Source: Clostridia bacterium
Lineage (GTDB): Bacteria > Bacillota > Clostridia > Lachnospirales > Lachnospiraceae
NCBI GenBank assembly: GCA_910574835.1
Contig: CAJTDE010000009.1
Span: 103,675-167,674 of the forward strand
Length of the DNA: 64,000 bases
Direction of reading: 5' to 3'
Part shown: piece by piece, positions 48,976-57,864 of the stretch
Layout: the number at the start of each line of letters is the position of its first letter
Position numbering within the stretch: the stretch's first letter is position 1
Notes under the pieces: model-generated
Database searches by the model: none
Seen by the model: only the letters and a program-made list of their open reading frames with translations
Told to the model about the DNA's origin: nothing
Translations under genes and position numbers: made by a program

Positions 48976-51120
48976 ATGGAAAGAGAAAAAGAAATTTTAA
49001 ATAAAATCCATGAAAAAGGCAAAGAACTGGATATTCCCTCCGGCCTCGCTCCGGAGTGGATGCAGGAAACCTTAAAAGAGCATGAAAGAAAGCAGTATTT
49101 CCGAAAAGGCCGTTTATACCCGGCCTTGGCTGCCGCGGCCAGCTTTTGCCTGATAGCCGGCCTCTTACTGCACGTTGCTTCCCTGGGCTTCCTGTCCGCA
49201 AACAACTATGAGGCGGAGCTATCCATTCTCCCCCAAGGGGAATTAATGAATCCGCTGAATCAGCAGGGAAAAACAGCCCCATCAAAATCCCTGGAAGAAG
49301 AGAAGGAGCTATTAACCTTCCCGGAAATGACCTACGAGGAAATTTACGCCCGCCTGTCCGAGAACTGGCAGTCCGAACAAGAGATTTTAAGCTACGCCGC
49401 AAGAAAAGATGCCGCCTATGATACTGCCGGTCTGTCCGCAGCTTCGGAATCGGAGCAAAAACAAGCAACAACGGAGGCCGCAGCCGATGAAGCAGCCTTT
49501 GGCCAAACCAACATACAAACAGCCGGAGTAGACGAGGCCGACCGCATCAAAAACGACGGCCGCTACCTGTACCAGATAGCCAGAAAGCAGACAAAAAAAG
49601 AGGACGGTACGCCGGACGGAGAAAAGCAGGGCATCCAGATCCTGGATACCAAGGACGGTCTTAAGGAGACAGCCTTTCTGGAAGGCTTTGAGGATCTGAA
49701 AGAATTTTATCTGTGGAAGGACTTCATCATCACCATAGAAAATAAATCCTACGACACCGTTGATCCGGTTTTCGCAGCAAAAAAGGAATATGCGGAAGAT
49801 TTGGCAGTCTGCGGCATCGAACCTCTGCGTTCCTACCATGAAATCACCATTTACGATATAACGGACAAAACCAGCCCCATAAAGCAGAAAACCTTCACCC
49901 TCCGCGGAACCAGCGAGAGCACCCGCATATCCGAAGGCTATTTTTACGGAATCAGCTCCTTCACGGCAAATCCGGGAGAGGGAGAAGCGGATTACGACGC
50001 CTACATCCCAACCGTAGACGGAAACAAAATATCCGCTGACAAAATATACTGTCCTGACTACGCAGACGGAAGCAGCTTCCTGGTTCTGGTATCCATTGAC
50101 CTGTCCAATCCCACGGAATTTGCAGACACACGAGCCGTTTTGTCCGGCTCCGGCACCTGCTATGTAAGCCAGAAAAACATCTACGTAACACACTACCAAT
50201 CTGTCTATGAGGAAGAGCCGCACCAAGAAGGCACGGTCCTTGACAGTACCAAGCTTCTGCGCTTCTCCTATTTAAAAGGCCGTTTCTACGCTCAGGCGGA
50301 GGGCGAGATTCCGGGCCGCGTAGACAATAGCTTTTCTCTGGATGAATACCAGGGAGACCTGAGAATTGCAGCAACCGTTCAGGAATATGAGGCAAAAAAA
50401 ATAACCGATGACCGCACAGGCGAACTCCTCGGTTACGATTACGGAGAAAGCAAAGAAACCAACGCCCTGTACATTCTGGGCCGCGCTCTCAACATAAAAG
50501 GAAAAATTGAAGGCTTGGCAGAAGGCGAGCATATCAAATCCGCCCGCTTCTTAGGAGACACCGGCTACATTGTCACCTTCCGTCAGACCGATCCCCTTTT
50601 CGCTCTGGATCTCTCCGATCCCCAAAATCCGAAAGTCCTGGGCGAGCTGAAAATCAGCGGCTTCTCCGAATACCTTCATTTCTACGGAGAAAATCTGCTG
50701 CTGGGAATCGGAATGGAGGTCGACGAAGAAACCGGCCGGGAAGAGGGCATGAAGCTTTCCATGTTTGACATCACCGATCCGGCCGACCCAAAAGAGCAGT
50801 CCAAGCTCAACCTCAAAGACTACAACTACAGTGAAGCCCTCTGGGACCACCACGCCGTCCTCATAGACACCGCAGAAAACCTCATAGGCTTCGAAGCCGA
50901 CGGCAGCAGCCGCGGAAGCTTTTGGAAGGACTACCTGGTCTATTCCTACGAGAACGGCACTTTCACCCAAAAACTAAAACTAAAAACCCAAACCGACAGC
51001 GAATCCTGGAACAGAACCCGCGGCACTTTCATAGGAGAAATCTTCTACATCCTCCGCGAAGACGGAACCGTAAGCTCATACAACCGCACCACCGGCGCCT
51101 TACTGGAAGAATTAAAGTAA
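48976..51120 (+). CDS. Membrane-anchored beta-propeller protein, probable sensor/anti-sigma partner
   Basis: This 714-residue protein has a short cytoplasmic N-terminus of about 45 residues rich in charged helix. One transmembrane helix follows (LYPALAAAASFCLIAGLLLH), then a low-complexity Glu/Ala linker and a large extracytoplasmic domain. The domain starts with the hallmark TAGVDEADRIKNDGRYLYQI and continues with repeated propeller blades (EITIYDITDKTSPIKQKTF; LLVSIDLSNPTEF-like; FALDLSDPQNPKVLGELKIS; MFDITDPADPKEQSKLNL), matching secreted C-terminal beta-propeller proteins. Immediate linkage to an ECF sigma gene suggests that it senses envelope signals and holds the sigma factor. ATG 48976 uses TAGGAGG at the end of the repeat. 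Confidence 0.85.
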   Translation: MEREKEILNKIHEKGKELDIPSGLAPEWMQETLKEHERKQYFRKGRLYPALAAAASFCLIAGLLLHVASLGFLSANNYEAELSILPQGELMNPLNQQGKTAPSKSLEEEKELLTFPEMTYEEIYARLSENWQSEQEILSYAARKDAAYDTAGLSAASESEQKQATTEAAADEAAFGQTNIQTAGVDEADRIKNDGRYLYQIARKQTKKEDGTPDGEKQGIQILDTKDGLKETAFLEGFEDLKEFYLWKDFIITIENKSYDTVDPVFAAKKEYAEDLAVCGIEPLRSYHEITIYDITDKTSPIKQKTFTLRGTSESTRISEGYFYGISSFTANPGEGEADYDAYIPTVDGNKISADKIYCPDYADGSSFLVLVSIDLSNPTEFADTRAVLSGSGTCYVSQKNIYVTHYQSVYEEEPHQEGTVLDSTKLLRFSYLKGRFYAQAEGEIPGRVDNSFSLDEYQGDLRIAATVQEYEAKKITDDRTGELLGYDYGESKETNALYILGRALNIKGKIEGLAEGEHIKSARFLGDTGYIVTFRQTDPLFALDLSDPQNPKVLGELKISGFSEYLHFYGENLLLGIGMEVDEETGREEGMKLSMFDITDPADPKEQSKLNLKDYNYSEALWDHHAVLIDTAENLIGFEADGSSRGSFWKDYLVYSYENGTFTQKLKLKTQTDSESWNRTRGTFIGEIFYILREDGTVSSYNRTTGALLEELK

Positions 51121-51264
51121 GTCCGCCTTTTCGACACATCTGTGTGAACTTAGCGGACAATGTCCAAGAAATCTTTCATTCTGCAAGACGCTGAAAGACA
51201 TTGTACGATAAGGGCACACAGATGTAGCGAGAAACACATGAACACCGGATATGAAAAAGTCCGG
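51121..51264 (-). repeat. Branched hairpin, copy C of the TTTTCCATATC family
   Basis: Read on the minus strand it starts CCGGACTTTTTCATATCCGG-TGTTC and continues with TTTCTCG, like copies A (4389) and B (6588), and ends GTGTCGAAAAGGCGGAC. Inside, ACATCTGTGTG pairs with CACACAGATGT and ACAATGTC with GACATTGT, with a small TTTCA/TGAAA stem. It lies between the ends of the beta-propeller gene (+) and sigG (-), so it may act as a convergent terminator. Confidence 0.6.
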
Positions 51265-51311
51265 CCCCCTGGCTCCTGTTGTCGCCGTCCGTTTTACAGC
51301 CCTTCCATTTA

Positions 51312-52094
51312 TCAAGAAATCTTCAAATAATTCCGCATATTCTTCAAAGCATTCTTTTCCAACCGGCTCACCTGCGCCTGCGAAATCCCAATCTCATCCG
51401 CCACCTCCATCTGCGTCTTTCCCTGAAAGAACCGCAGATTAATAATATAATTCTCCCGCTCCGGCAGTTTCTTCATAGCCTCCGAGAGCGAAAGCTCCTC
51501 CACCCAGAGTTCTTCCTTATTCTTCTTATCACTAATCTGATCCATCACGTACAGCGTATCCCCGCCCTCCGTATAAACCGGCTCATAAAGGCTTACCGGA
51601 CTTTGAATCGCATCCAGTGCAAAAATAATATCCTCATCCGAAATCCCAATTTCCTGAGCAATTTCACTGATTGTAGGCTCCTTGGAATTTTTCCGCATCA
51701 GCTCTTCCTTGGCATAGATAGCCTTATAAGCCGTATCCCGAAGTGACCGGCTCACACGGATGGAATTATTATCCCTCAGATACCGCCGGATCTCACCGAT
51801 GATCATAGGAACTGCATAAGTGGAAAATTTTACCCCCAGTTTATCGTCAAAATTGTCAATTGCCTTCATCAGCCCGATACAGCCAATCTGAAACAGATCA
51901 TCCACATTTTCACTGCTGGCGGAAAAGCGCTTAATCACACTTAAAACCAACCGCAGATTTCCCTTAATGTACAGTTCCCGTGCCTCTTTATCCCCCTGTG
52001 AAATCCGCTCCCACAGCGCATCCTTTTCCTCCTGCTTCAGAAGAGGGAGCTTAGCCGTATTTACTCCGCATATTTCTACCTTGTTCAATGCCAT
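51312..52094 (-). CDS. sigG: RNA polymerase sporulation sigma factor sigma-G
   Basis: This is the late forespore-specific sigma factor, 260 residues, the same length as Bacillus SigG. The N-terminus ALNKVEICGVNTAKLPLLKQ is diagnostic of sigma-G. Region 2 includes GNLRLVLSVIKRFSASSENV, DDLFQIGCIGLMKAIDNFDD and FSTYAVPMIIGEIRRYLRDN; region 3 RVSRSLRDTAYKAIYAKEEL; region 4 ELWVEELSLSEAMKKLPERE and TQMEVADEIGISQAQVSRLE. ATG 52094 follows GGAGG. In related genomes sigG directly follows sigE on the same strand; here it is about 12 kb away and inverted, with an accessory island in between. Confidence 0.96.
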   Translation of the reverse strand: MALNKVEICGVNTAKLPLLKQEEKDALWERISQGDKEARELYIKGNLRLVLSVIKRFSASSENVDDLFQIGCIGLMKAIDNFDDKLGVKFSTYAVPMIIGEIRRYLRDNNSIRVSRSLRDTAYKAIYAKEELMRKNSKEPTISEIAQEIGISDEDIIFALDAIQSPVSLYEPVYTEGGDTLYVMDQISDKKNKEELWVEELSLSEAMKKLPERENYIINLRFFQGKTQMEVADEIGISQAQVSRLEKNALKNMRNYLKIS

Positions 52095-52369
52095 CCTGCG
52101 AAAGTCCTCCTTGCTGTTCGAAAGAATTACCACAAAAAATCTATGTATAAAGGCGCTTAGATTCCGTTGTGGTAGATTCCGTTTCAATTCACGCCTCGGA
52201 AAGTGAGAAGTACGGAAGACCGTCTCTGGCATGAATTGTAACGATTTCTTGTTAATAACAAGATTTCCAGCAGTGATTTTTCTATACGCAGTATATGGAA
52301 AATAAAAAAAATAATAGTCCTTGACAATTGAATAATGATAATAATTTATTGAAAAACAATAAAAATTTA

Positions 52370-52398
52370 TTGACAAATGAATTGGGCGGAGGTATGAT
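52370..52398 (+). promoter_or_regulatory. Candidate sigma-A promoter for the 52495 gene
   Basis: TTGACA (52370-52375), 17-bp spacer, TATGAT (52393-52398). It lies in the 400-bp divergent region 52095-52494, which otherwise holds AT-rich sequence and the sigG leader; I could not identify a confident forespore-type promoter for sigG by eye. Confidence 0.65.
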
Positions 52399-52494
52399 AA
52401 AAAACAAAGACAATGAAGCCGCAAAACTCTGCCGGGTACGGAGCCTTTATCGGCTTTTCGCAGTAATAAGATTGAAAGAAAGAGGGATAAAAGT

Positions 52495-53670
52495 ATGGGT
52501 TATGCGTTGCTGTTTTTTCTGTTTCTGGGTCTGATGCTGATTCCAGGCCCGCTGTTCACCGTCTGGAATATCCGGAACCTGCTTCTTCACCGGGAGCATA
52601 CGGGAAAATTTGAAGCTATGGTTTTTGGTGTAGGGAGCCTCTACAGCTTGCTGCTCTACGGACTTTGGAGTCCCAGAGGCTGGGAGGAAAGCATTTTGAT
52701 CAATCAAGATATGTCATCCCTTCATGAGCCGTTTTCCAGGACGCATATACTAAGTATCTTGATCCTGATGCTGGCAGGTCTTGTTTCCTACGCATACTTA
52801 AAGTCAAAAAAGGAAACGGCGCCGCCTCTGGCAGCCGTGCTTTCTATGGCCGGCGTTTATCTTGGTATTCTGGTGAACCTGCTGGTGATAATACAATTGT
52901 TTGGCGGCGTTGCGGCCTTTGGAAATGTGTTTCCCGGAGATGTGCTTTTGCTGATGCTGGTTCCCTTTAATTACATCTTACTGTCCGTAAATCTTTTGAT
53001 TCAGGTAGTAAAGGCACAGAGCCGAAGCGTACGGGAGCGGGATATGTCAATTGTGTCCGGGGGAGATTCGGAGCGGAAACCGGAAGTTGTTTCTAAAGAA
53101 AATCCGGCGCCCTATAAAAGCCGTTTTTTCAATGACTGCAACCGCATCCTCGCAGCCAGTGAGCATTGGGCTTTGTATGCCTTACTCTTGTCCCTGCCCC
53201 TGCTCTGCGTCATCATTGCGGCGCTGCTGTTATTCGGCCAGAAGCCGGACAGCGTTATTCGGGCCTTTACGGAGACAAGCGACTGGGCTTTGTCAACAAA
53301 GATATCACCGCCGTCAGTAGTCATTGACAGTCATTATCTGTGCACGGTAGCCCTGCGGGGACACAAGAAGCTGGTGAAGCCTCAGAGGCTGGGTATCCGC
53401 AGGGGCAGTAAGATCATGGTAAATCGCCAGCTCTGCGTAGCCAATGCCTTTGAGCAGCTTTTAGAGGAGCGCACACCTCGTTTTCATCGGGAACTGCGAA
53501 GGTTTTACGACACCTACGGCTATCCTATTTCCAGGCACATCCGTACACCGTTGACGGCCGATATCATCTATTTGCTTATGAAGCCTTTGGAGTGGATGTT
53601 TGTGACAGTGCTGTATCTCTTTGACACAAATCCGGAGGATCGGATTGCACGGCAGTATCTTCCTCTGTAG
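52495..53670 (+). CDS. Polytopic membrane protein (resembles DUF6688)
   Basis: This 391-residue protein has about six membrane segments: an N-terminal one (LLFFLFLGLMLIPGPLFTVW), LYSLLLYGLW, ILSILILMLAGLVSYAY, YLGILVNLLVIIQLFGGVAA, LLLMLVPFNYILLSVNLLIQ and ALYALLLSLPLLCVIIAALL. A conserved cytoplasmic C-terminal domain contains DSHYLCTVALRGHKKLVKPQ, GIRRGSKIMVNRQLCVANAF and YDTYGYPISRHI. The pattern resembles a Firmicutes family of unknown function (I believe DUF6688, not verified). The promoter lies at 52370; the ribosome binding site AAAGAGGG precedes ATG 52495. Confidence 0.7.
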   Translation: MGYALLFFLFLGLMLIPGPLFTVWNIRNLLLHREHTGKFEAMVFGVGSLYSLLLYGLWSPRGWEESILINQDMSSLHEPFSRTHILSILILMLAGLVSYAYLKSKKETAPPLAAVLSMAGVYLGILVNLLVIIQLFGGVAAFGNVFPGDVLLLMLVPFNYILLSVNLLIQVVKAQSRSVRERDMSIVSGGDSERKPEVVSKENPAPYKSRFFNDCNRILAASEHWALYALLLSLPLLCVIIAALLLFGQKPDSVIRAFTETSDWALSTKISPPSVVIDSHYLCTVALRGHKKLVKPQRLGIRRGSKIMVNRQLCVANAFEQLLEERTPRFHRELRRFYDTYGYPISRHIRTPLTADIIYLLMKPLEWMFVTVLYLFDTNPEDRIARQYLPL

Positions 53671-53732
53671 AGAAAAGAAGGAGGCAGATATTAGCTTTAC
53701 AGGCAGCCGGTGCATGAGGGGAGTAAGGGCTT

Positions 53733-54209
53733 ATGAAGAATGGAAAGTACGGATTTCAGATTTTTATATTGCTGGCGGCTGCGTTTCCTTTTTGGCTTCC
53801 GCTGGTTTTATGGCTTGGATATGCGCTGATGGGATGGATGGGAGGTAGGGATTCGGCGGCAGGATATGAAAAAAGATGGGAAATTGAATTTTCTTCCGAA
53901 TGGAAGGAAGTCTGTCATGCGGATAGCGGCCCGAGCTTTCACGGGGACGGAATGCGGTATGGCATCTATGAAAACGTCAGTGAGGGTAGCATTGCAGAAT
54001 TAGGATGTTCCTTTGTAAGAGGGAAGAATGACGCGGTGGCAGAGGAATTTCAGGATGTGACGGAAGCTCTTGAGACGGAGGATAAGAATCAGCCGGATTT
54101 TACGAAAGACTTTGCGTGGGCAAGGCTGGCGAAGGAGGACGGAAGCTTTCTGATTCTACTTTTCTTTCCGGAGGATAACAGGATGTTTCTGGCAGAAGTA
54201 ATGATATAG
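53733..54209 (+). CDS. Hypothetical protein with one N-terminal membrane helix
   Basis: This 158-residue protein is not recognised. One hydrophobic segment lies near the N-terminus (FQIFILLAAAFPFWLPLVLW). An acidic extracytoplasmic or cytoplasmic domain follows, containing WEIEFSSEWKEVCHADSGPS and SGLRYG-like FHGDGMRYGIYENVSEGSIA, then the aromatic-rich end DFAWARLAKEDGSFLILLFF. It starts 62 bp after the preceding membrane protein gene and is probably co-transcribed with it. Confidence 0.65.
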   Translation: MKNGKYGFQIFILLAAAFPFWLPLVLWLGYALMGWMGGRDSAAGYEKRWEIEFSSEWKEVCHADSGPSFHGDGMRYGIYENVSEGSIAELGCSFVRGKNDAVAEEFQDVTEALETEDKNQPDFTKDFAWARLAKEDGSFLILLFFPEDNRMFLAEVMI

Positions 54210-54371
54210 CTATTGTCTCTGCCTTATGAAGTAACATGATTATTTTAGACCCATATTTACATAGAAAAATGAAAGATCCTGTGATAAAATGTCAGTATTG
54301 ATACATGCAGGAGCTTTTATTTCTGCGGGCGGCAGGCAGCAGGATATCTTACTTATGCAAAGGAGACCATT

Positions 54372-55883
54372 ATGAGCGGAAAAAAGCATAAAAAGCATGG
54401 AAGACAGAGAACGGACAACAGACTGATTCCGGCAGTTATATTTATATCATTATGGGTTCTTGCATTTTCTCTTGCCGTATTTTTCCTGTTTTTTACCGGA
54501 AAGGACAGCGAAGAGGAAGGGAAGAGCACCGAACCGGCTTTGCAGGAAGAACAGTTGGCAGAGGAAGTCCTGGAAGAAGAGGAAGATACAAAAGATACGG
54601 AAGAAACAGAAGATCCCCAGAGTGAGGCAAACAGAAACCCCGAGGAAGCAGGAGCGGAATCCGATGTGACAAAGCTTTTGCTTTCCGGGAATACGTCAGA
54701 GACAGACAAGGTGACCATAGGCATCGACGTATCACGGTTTCAGGGCACTATAGACTGGAAGGCTGTGGCGGATGCCGGGATTGACTTTGCCATGATAAGA
54801 GTGGGCTATCGGACCCAGGCAACGGGCGAGATACGTGAGGACACCAATGCAAGATACAATATGCAGGAGGCCACGGCCAACGGGATTCAGATAGGCGCGT
54901 ATTTCTTCTCGACTGCGGTTACGGAGGAAGAGGCAAAGGAGGAAGCCCGGTGGACGGCCGATTACATATCCCGGTATGCGGTAACCTATCCGGTGGCATA
55001 CAACTGCGAAGGCTTTGAAAACCCGGAGAACAGGCAGTACGAACTGAGTATTTCCCAGAGGACAAGCTGCGCGGCCGCATTTTTGAAGGAGATTTACGAT
55101 CAGGGATATACGCCGATGTTTTATGCGTCAAAAAGCGAACTGGAGCATGATGCAAAATGGGAAACCTCCCGTCTGGAGCAGCAGTTTAAAATCTGGGTAT
55201 CTCAGTATCCTTCCGTCCCATACCCGGAAACAGCCGCATCCGGGTACGGCGGTTCTCATGCCATGTGGCAGTACACGAACAACGGAAGCATTGCAGGCAT
55301 TTCCAGGCCAGTAGATGTGAATGTGGCTTATTTCGGCTACGAGTCCGACGCGGATGCCCTGAATCCTGATACGCCGGAAGAGGCCGAGGCGGATGCGGAG
55401 GCTTTGATGAATTTTCAGGAAGTGGATGAAACCGTAACGGCTAAGGAAACCGTAAACTTACGGGATATTCCAAGCCAGGGAGCGGACAGTACCGTTCTAA
55501 GAGAGCTTAAAAATCAGGAGACAGCTCAGAGAACCGGCGTCAGCGACAGCGGCTGGTCTAGACTTATCATAGACGGGGAACGCTATTACGCGGTGTCTAA
55601 TTATCTGACCGCGGATCTGTCCTACCGGCCTCCGGTAAAGGAGCCGGATGACGGCCTGAAGACAAAGTTTCAGAGCGTTTCCGAAAATGTGACACCGAAG
55701 ATTGAAATCAATCTGCGCAAGCTCCCCAGCGTCACCAACCCGGACGCTGCAGTGGTAGCTACGGTCAGGGCCGGGGAGGTCTTTGTGCGGACGGGAATCA
55801 ACACCGATTACGGCTGGTCGCGGGTGGAGTACAACGGGCAGACACTGTACTGTGTCAGCAGCTATCTGACAACAGCTGAATAG
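54372..55883 (+). CDS. GH25 lysozyme-type muramidase with SH3 domains
   Basis: This is a cell-wall hydrolase of the GH25 (1,4-beta-N-acetylmuramidase) family, 503 residues. A basic N-terminus and one membrane helix (AVIFISLWVLAFSLAVFFLF) act as an uncleaved anchor, followed by an acidic Glu-rich linker. The catalytic barrel starts IGIDVSRFQGTIDWKAVADA (Asp about residue 118) and contains YPVAYNCEGFENPENRQYEL, where the usual D-x-E pair is N-x-E. SAYWHAMWQYTNNGSIAG-like HAMWQYTNNGSIAGISRPVD ends the barrel. Two SH3-like repeats (about 365-420 and 440-500, each with NLR-x-PS and GWS-R) follow. A role in vegetative or spore wall remodelling is likely. Confidence 0.9.
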   Translation: MSGKKHKKHGRQRTDNRLIPAVIFISLWVLAFSLAVFFLFFTGKDSEEEGKSTEPALQEEQLAEEVLEEEEDTKDTEETEDPQSEANRNPEEAGAESDVTKLLLSGNTSETDKVTIGIDVSRFQGTIDWKAVADAGIDFAMIRVGYRTQATGEIREDTNARYNMQEATANGIQIGAYFFSTAVTEEEAKEEARWTADYISRYAVTYPVAYNCEGFENPENRQYELSISQRTSCAAAFLKEIYDQGYTPMFYASKSELEHDAKWETSRLEQQFKIWVSQYPSVPYPETAASGYGGSHAMWQYTNNGSIAGISRPVDVNVAYFGYESDADALNPDTPEEAEADAEALMNFQEVDETVTAKETVNLRDIPSQGADSTVLRELKNQETAQRTGVSDSGWSRLIIDGERYYAVSNYLTADLSYRPPVKEPDDGLKTKFQSVSENVTPKIEINLRKLPSVTNPDAAVVATVRAGEVFVRTGINTDYGWSRVEYNGQTLYCVSSYLTTAE

Positions 55884-55895
55884 TGAAAGAATAAT

Positions 55896-55917
55896 GGGGC
55901 TGCCGTAAGGCAGTCCC
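55896..55917. terminator. Convergent hairpin between the GH25 and BMP-fusion genes
   Basis: GGGGCTGCC (55896-55904) pairs with GGCAGTCCC (55909-55917) around GTAA, with one G:T. There is no T-tract, but the position between two convergent genes supports a terminator role. Confidence 0.55.
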
Positions 55918-55936
55918 ATCGTAATATATTATCTAT

Positions 55937-57841
55937 CTACCGTACCGGCGGCCGAAGTCCCTGCAGAACCACCATAGGCTGCGCCTCCTCCACCAAATCC
56001 TCAAAGGAAGGAATCTCCCCCTCCACATTGTCAAGAAGCCAGTTCATGGTAATAATTTCCTCAGGAGACAGGCAGTTTCCGGCCGTATTCTTTACCGTCC
56101 CGTCCTGTGCGGTAAGAGAAGCCGAAAACGGATTGTACCCGTCCTGTGCGATCTCCCTTTTAATCAGCTCCAAAAGCCACCGCGACCCGGCAGGAAGATT
56201 CTTGGAGCAGATCACATCAATCATTCCAGAGGAAATTCCCCACCAGTAATGAACCGCCTTTGTCTGGGTATCCTTTTTCTTCCATGCCCCGTTCAGAATA
56301 TCCCGGACAATCCGCTCATAAAACTTTCCCCAGTGCCAGATAGGAGAGGCCACATTGACCATATGTCCGTCCCGGATATCATAAAGCCCGAACTTCCGTG
56401 AGGCATACTGAGGCGTAATCAAATCCTGCCCTGATATATAAGAAATCCCCTTGGCCCGGAAAATCTCATCCGGATTCCTGTCCTTCACCGTAGCCCACTC
56501 CAGATGCACCCTTGCCTCAGGATTGGTCATTTTCACACCCAGGGCAAAAGCATTGATATTGGCCGTCATGCCGAAGATGGGGTAATCCGCCAGATAGCCC
56601 ACAAGAGGACTGTCCGTGAGAATCCCGGCCAGTGCGCCGGTGAGAAACTTTGCCTCATAAAGCCTGCCATAATAAGTCCGAAGATGTCCGCTGTAGGTTT
56701 GAAGAGAGCAGTTTAAAAGCTTCACCTCCGGGCAATGGATAGCGGCCTTAATGCTTGCCCCCAAAAGCTTCGGGGTCGTGGTGAAGATTACCTTGCATCC
56801 TTTCAGGGCCGCCTCCTCGATGGTTTTGAGGCCAAGCATTTCCGTGTTGATATTGTCGAAGCAGAGCGTCTCCACCTGATCGCCGAACACCTGATTTAAA
56901 TGCTGCCTTCCAAGCTCATGCCCGTAAGTCCAGCTGGAGGTTTCCATCGTCTTATCGTGAAGAAATGCGATTTTTAAGGGAGCAGGCGCCACAGGAAGCA
57001 GCCGGCTGATCACAGGCTTTGGAGCCTCGGCTCCGGGCTGCATACTAAGCTCTAAAGGCACCTTCCCGGGATAGAGCTGAAAGTCTTTCCAGAGCTTTGC
57101 CATCTCGCTTCGTATCTGGCCGTGGGATTTCTCCCACATATTTTCATATCCGTAAACCTCCAGATAGAGAAGAAAGGCGTCGCCAAAGGTGAGAGAGAGC
57201 TTCCGTCCCCCTTTTTCCTCAAATACATCCGTAAAATGAATATAGGCGGAATGAAAATCAAGCTTTTCATCGTCCGTCCATACCTGATCCGGCTTAGCCC
57301 CCACAAGCCTTAAAAGCTTGGGAAAGCTGCCTTCCTGACTGAACCAGAGGTAGTTGATGGAGGTCAGCTTGTAGAAATCCAGAAATTCATAGTAGATACG
57401 AACCTCCTTGGAGTCATTTTTGGCAGGCAGAATCCGCGTCACCTGCCCGAAAATGCTCACAGCCCCGGAATACTTCAAAACGCTGACCCGCTTGTTGCCT
57501 TCAATCACATAAAAACGGTTCATAAATTCACAGGCTTTGATGGGATCACGGATGCCCTCGTTAAGATGGGCATGATAAAGAGAGACCCACTTGGCGGCAA
57601 ACTCCGTATCCTCGGGAAGCAGAGGCATAAAATTGCTGGCAAAGGCGGTGGTCCGCCCGGCGGTTTTTGTTCCCGCAATCTGATCCAGAGGAATTTCCAC
57701 CAGACCCAAGTCCACCTCCGAGGAGGTCTTTGTAAAGGAAAGAATCTCATCCAGAACCTGCAGATAGGGGTAGCTTCCTTTCAGGAGAGAAGTTCGGTAT
57801 GCTCTTTGCGCTGATTTTCTTGCTTTTGCGTATTCTTCCAT
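55937..57841 (-). CDS. Fusion of an N-terminal ParB-like domain and a BMP-type ligand-binding domain
   Basis: This 634-residue protein has no signal peptide, lipobox or membrane segment, so it should be cytoplasmic. The N-terminal about 270 residues contain a ParB/sulfiredoxin-like pattern (FMNRFYVIEGNKRVSVLKYS, about residues 106-125, then EVRIYYEFLDFYKLTSINYL). From about residue 290 a BMP/PnrA-type substrate-binding fold follows: LKIAFLHDKTMETSSWTYGH, ELGRQHLNQVFGDQVET, VIFTTTPKLLGASIKAAIHC, LTGALAGILTDSPLVGYLAD and HWGKFYERIVRDIL. BMP domains normally bind nucleosides outside the cell; here one is placed inside, fused to a ParB-like module. It is transcribed with a metallophosphoesterase gene 23 bp upstream. 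Confidence 0.78.
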   Translation of the reverse strand: MEEYAKARKSAQRAYRTSLLKGSYPYLQVLDEILSFTKTSSEVDLGLVEIPLDQIAGTKTAGRTTAFASNFMPLLPEDTEFAAKWVSLYHAHLNEGIRDPIKACEFMNRFYVIEGNKRVSVLKYSGAVSIFGQVTRILPAKNDSKEVRIYYEFLDFYKLTSINYLWFSQEGSFPKLLRLVGAKPDQVWTDDEKLDFHSAYIHFTDVFEEKGGRKLSLTFGDAFLLYLEVYGYENMWEKSHGQIRSEMAKLWKDFQLYPGKVPLELSMQPGAEAPKPVISRLLPVAPAPLKIAFLHDKTMETSSWTYGHELGRQHLNQVFGDQVETLCFDNINTEMLGLKTIEEAALKGCKVIFTTTPKLLGASIKAAIHCPEVKLLNCSLQTYSGHLRTYYGRLYEAKFLTGALAGILTDSPLVGYLADYPIFGMTANINAFALGVKMTNPEARVHLEWATVKDRNPDEIFRAKGISYISGQDLITPQYASRKFGLYDIRDGHMVNVASPIWHWGKFYERIVRDILNGAWKKKDTQTKAVHYWWGISSGMIDVICSKNLPAGSRWLLELIKREIAQDGYNPFSASLTAQDGTVKNTAGNCLSPEEIITMNWLLDNVEGEIPSFEDLVEEAQPMVVLQGLRPPVR

Positions 57842-57864
57842 TCTATATAAGCTCTCCTTTTGAT

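Noticed and set aside
49387..50395. Antisense frames opposite the beta-propeller gene
   Set aside because: Shadow of codon bias in the plus-strand gene; no start signals or recognisable domains.
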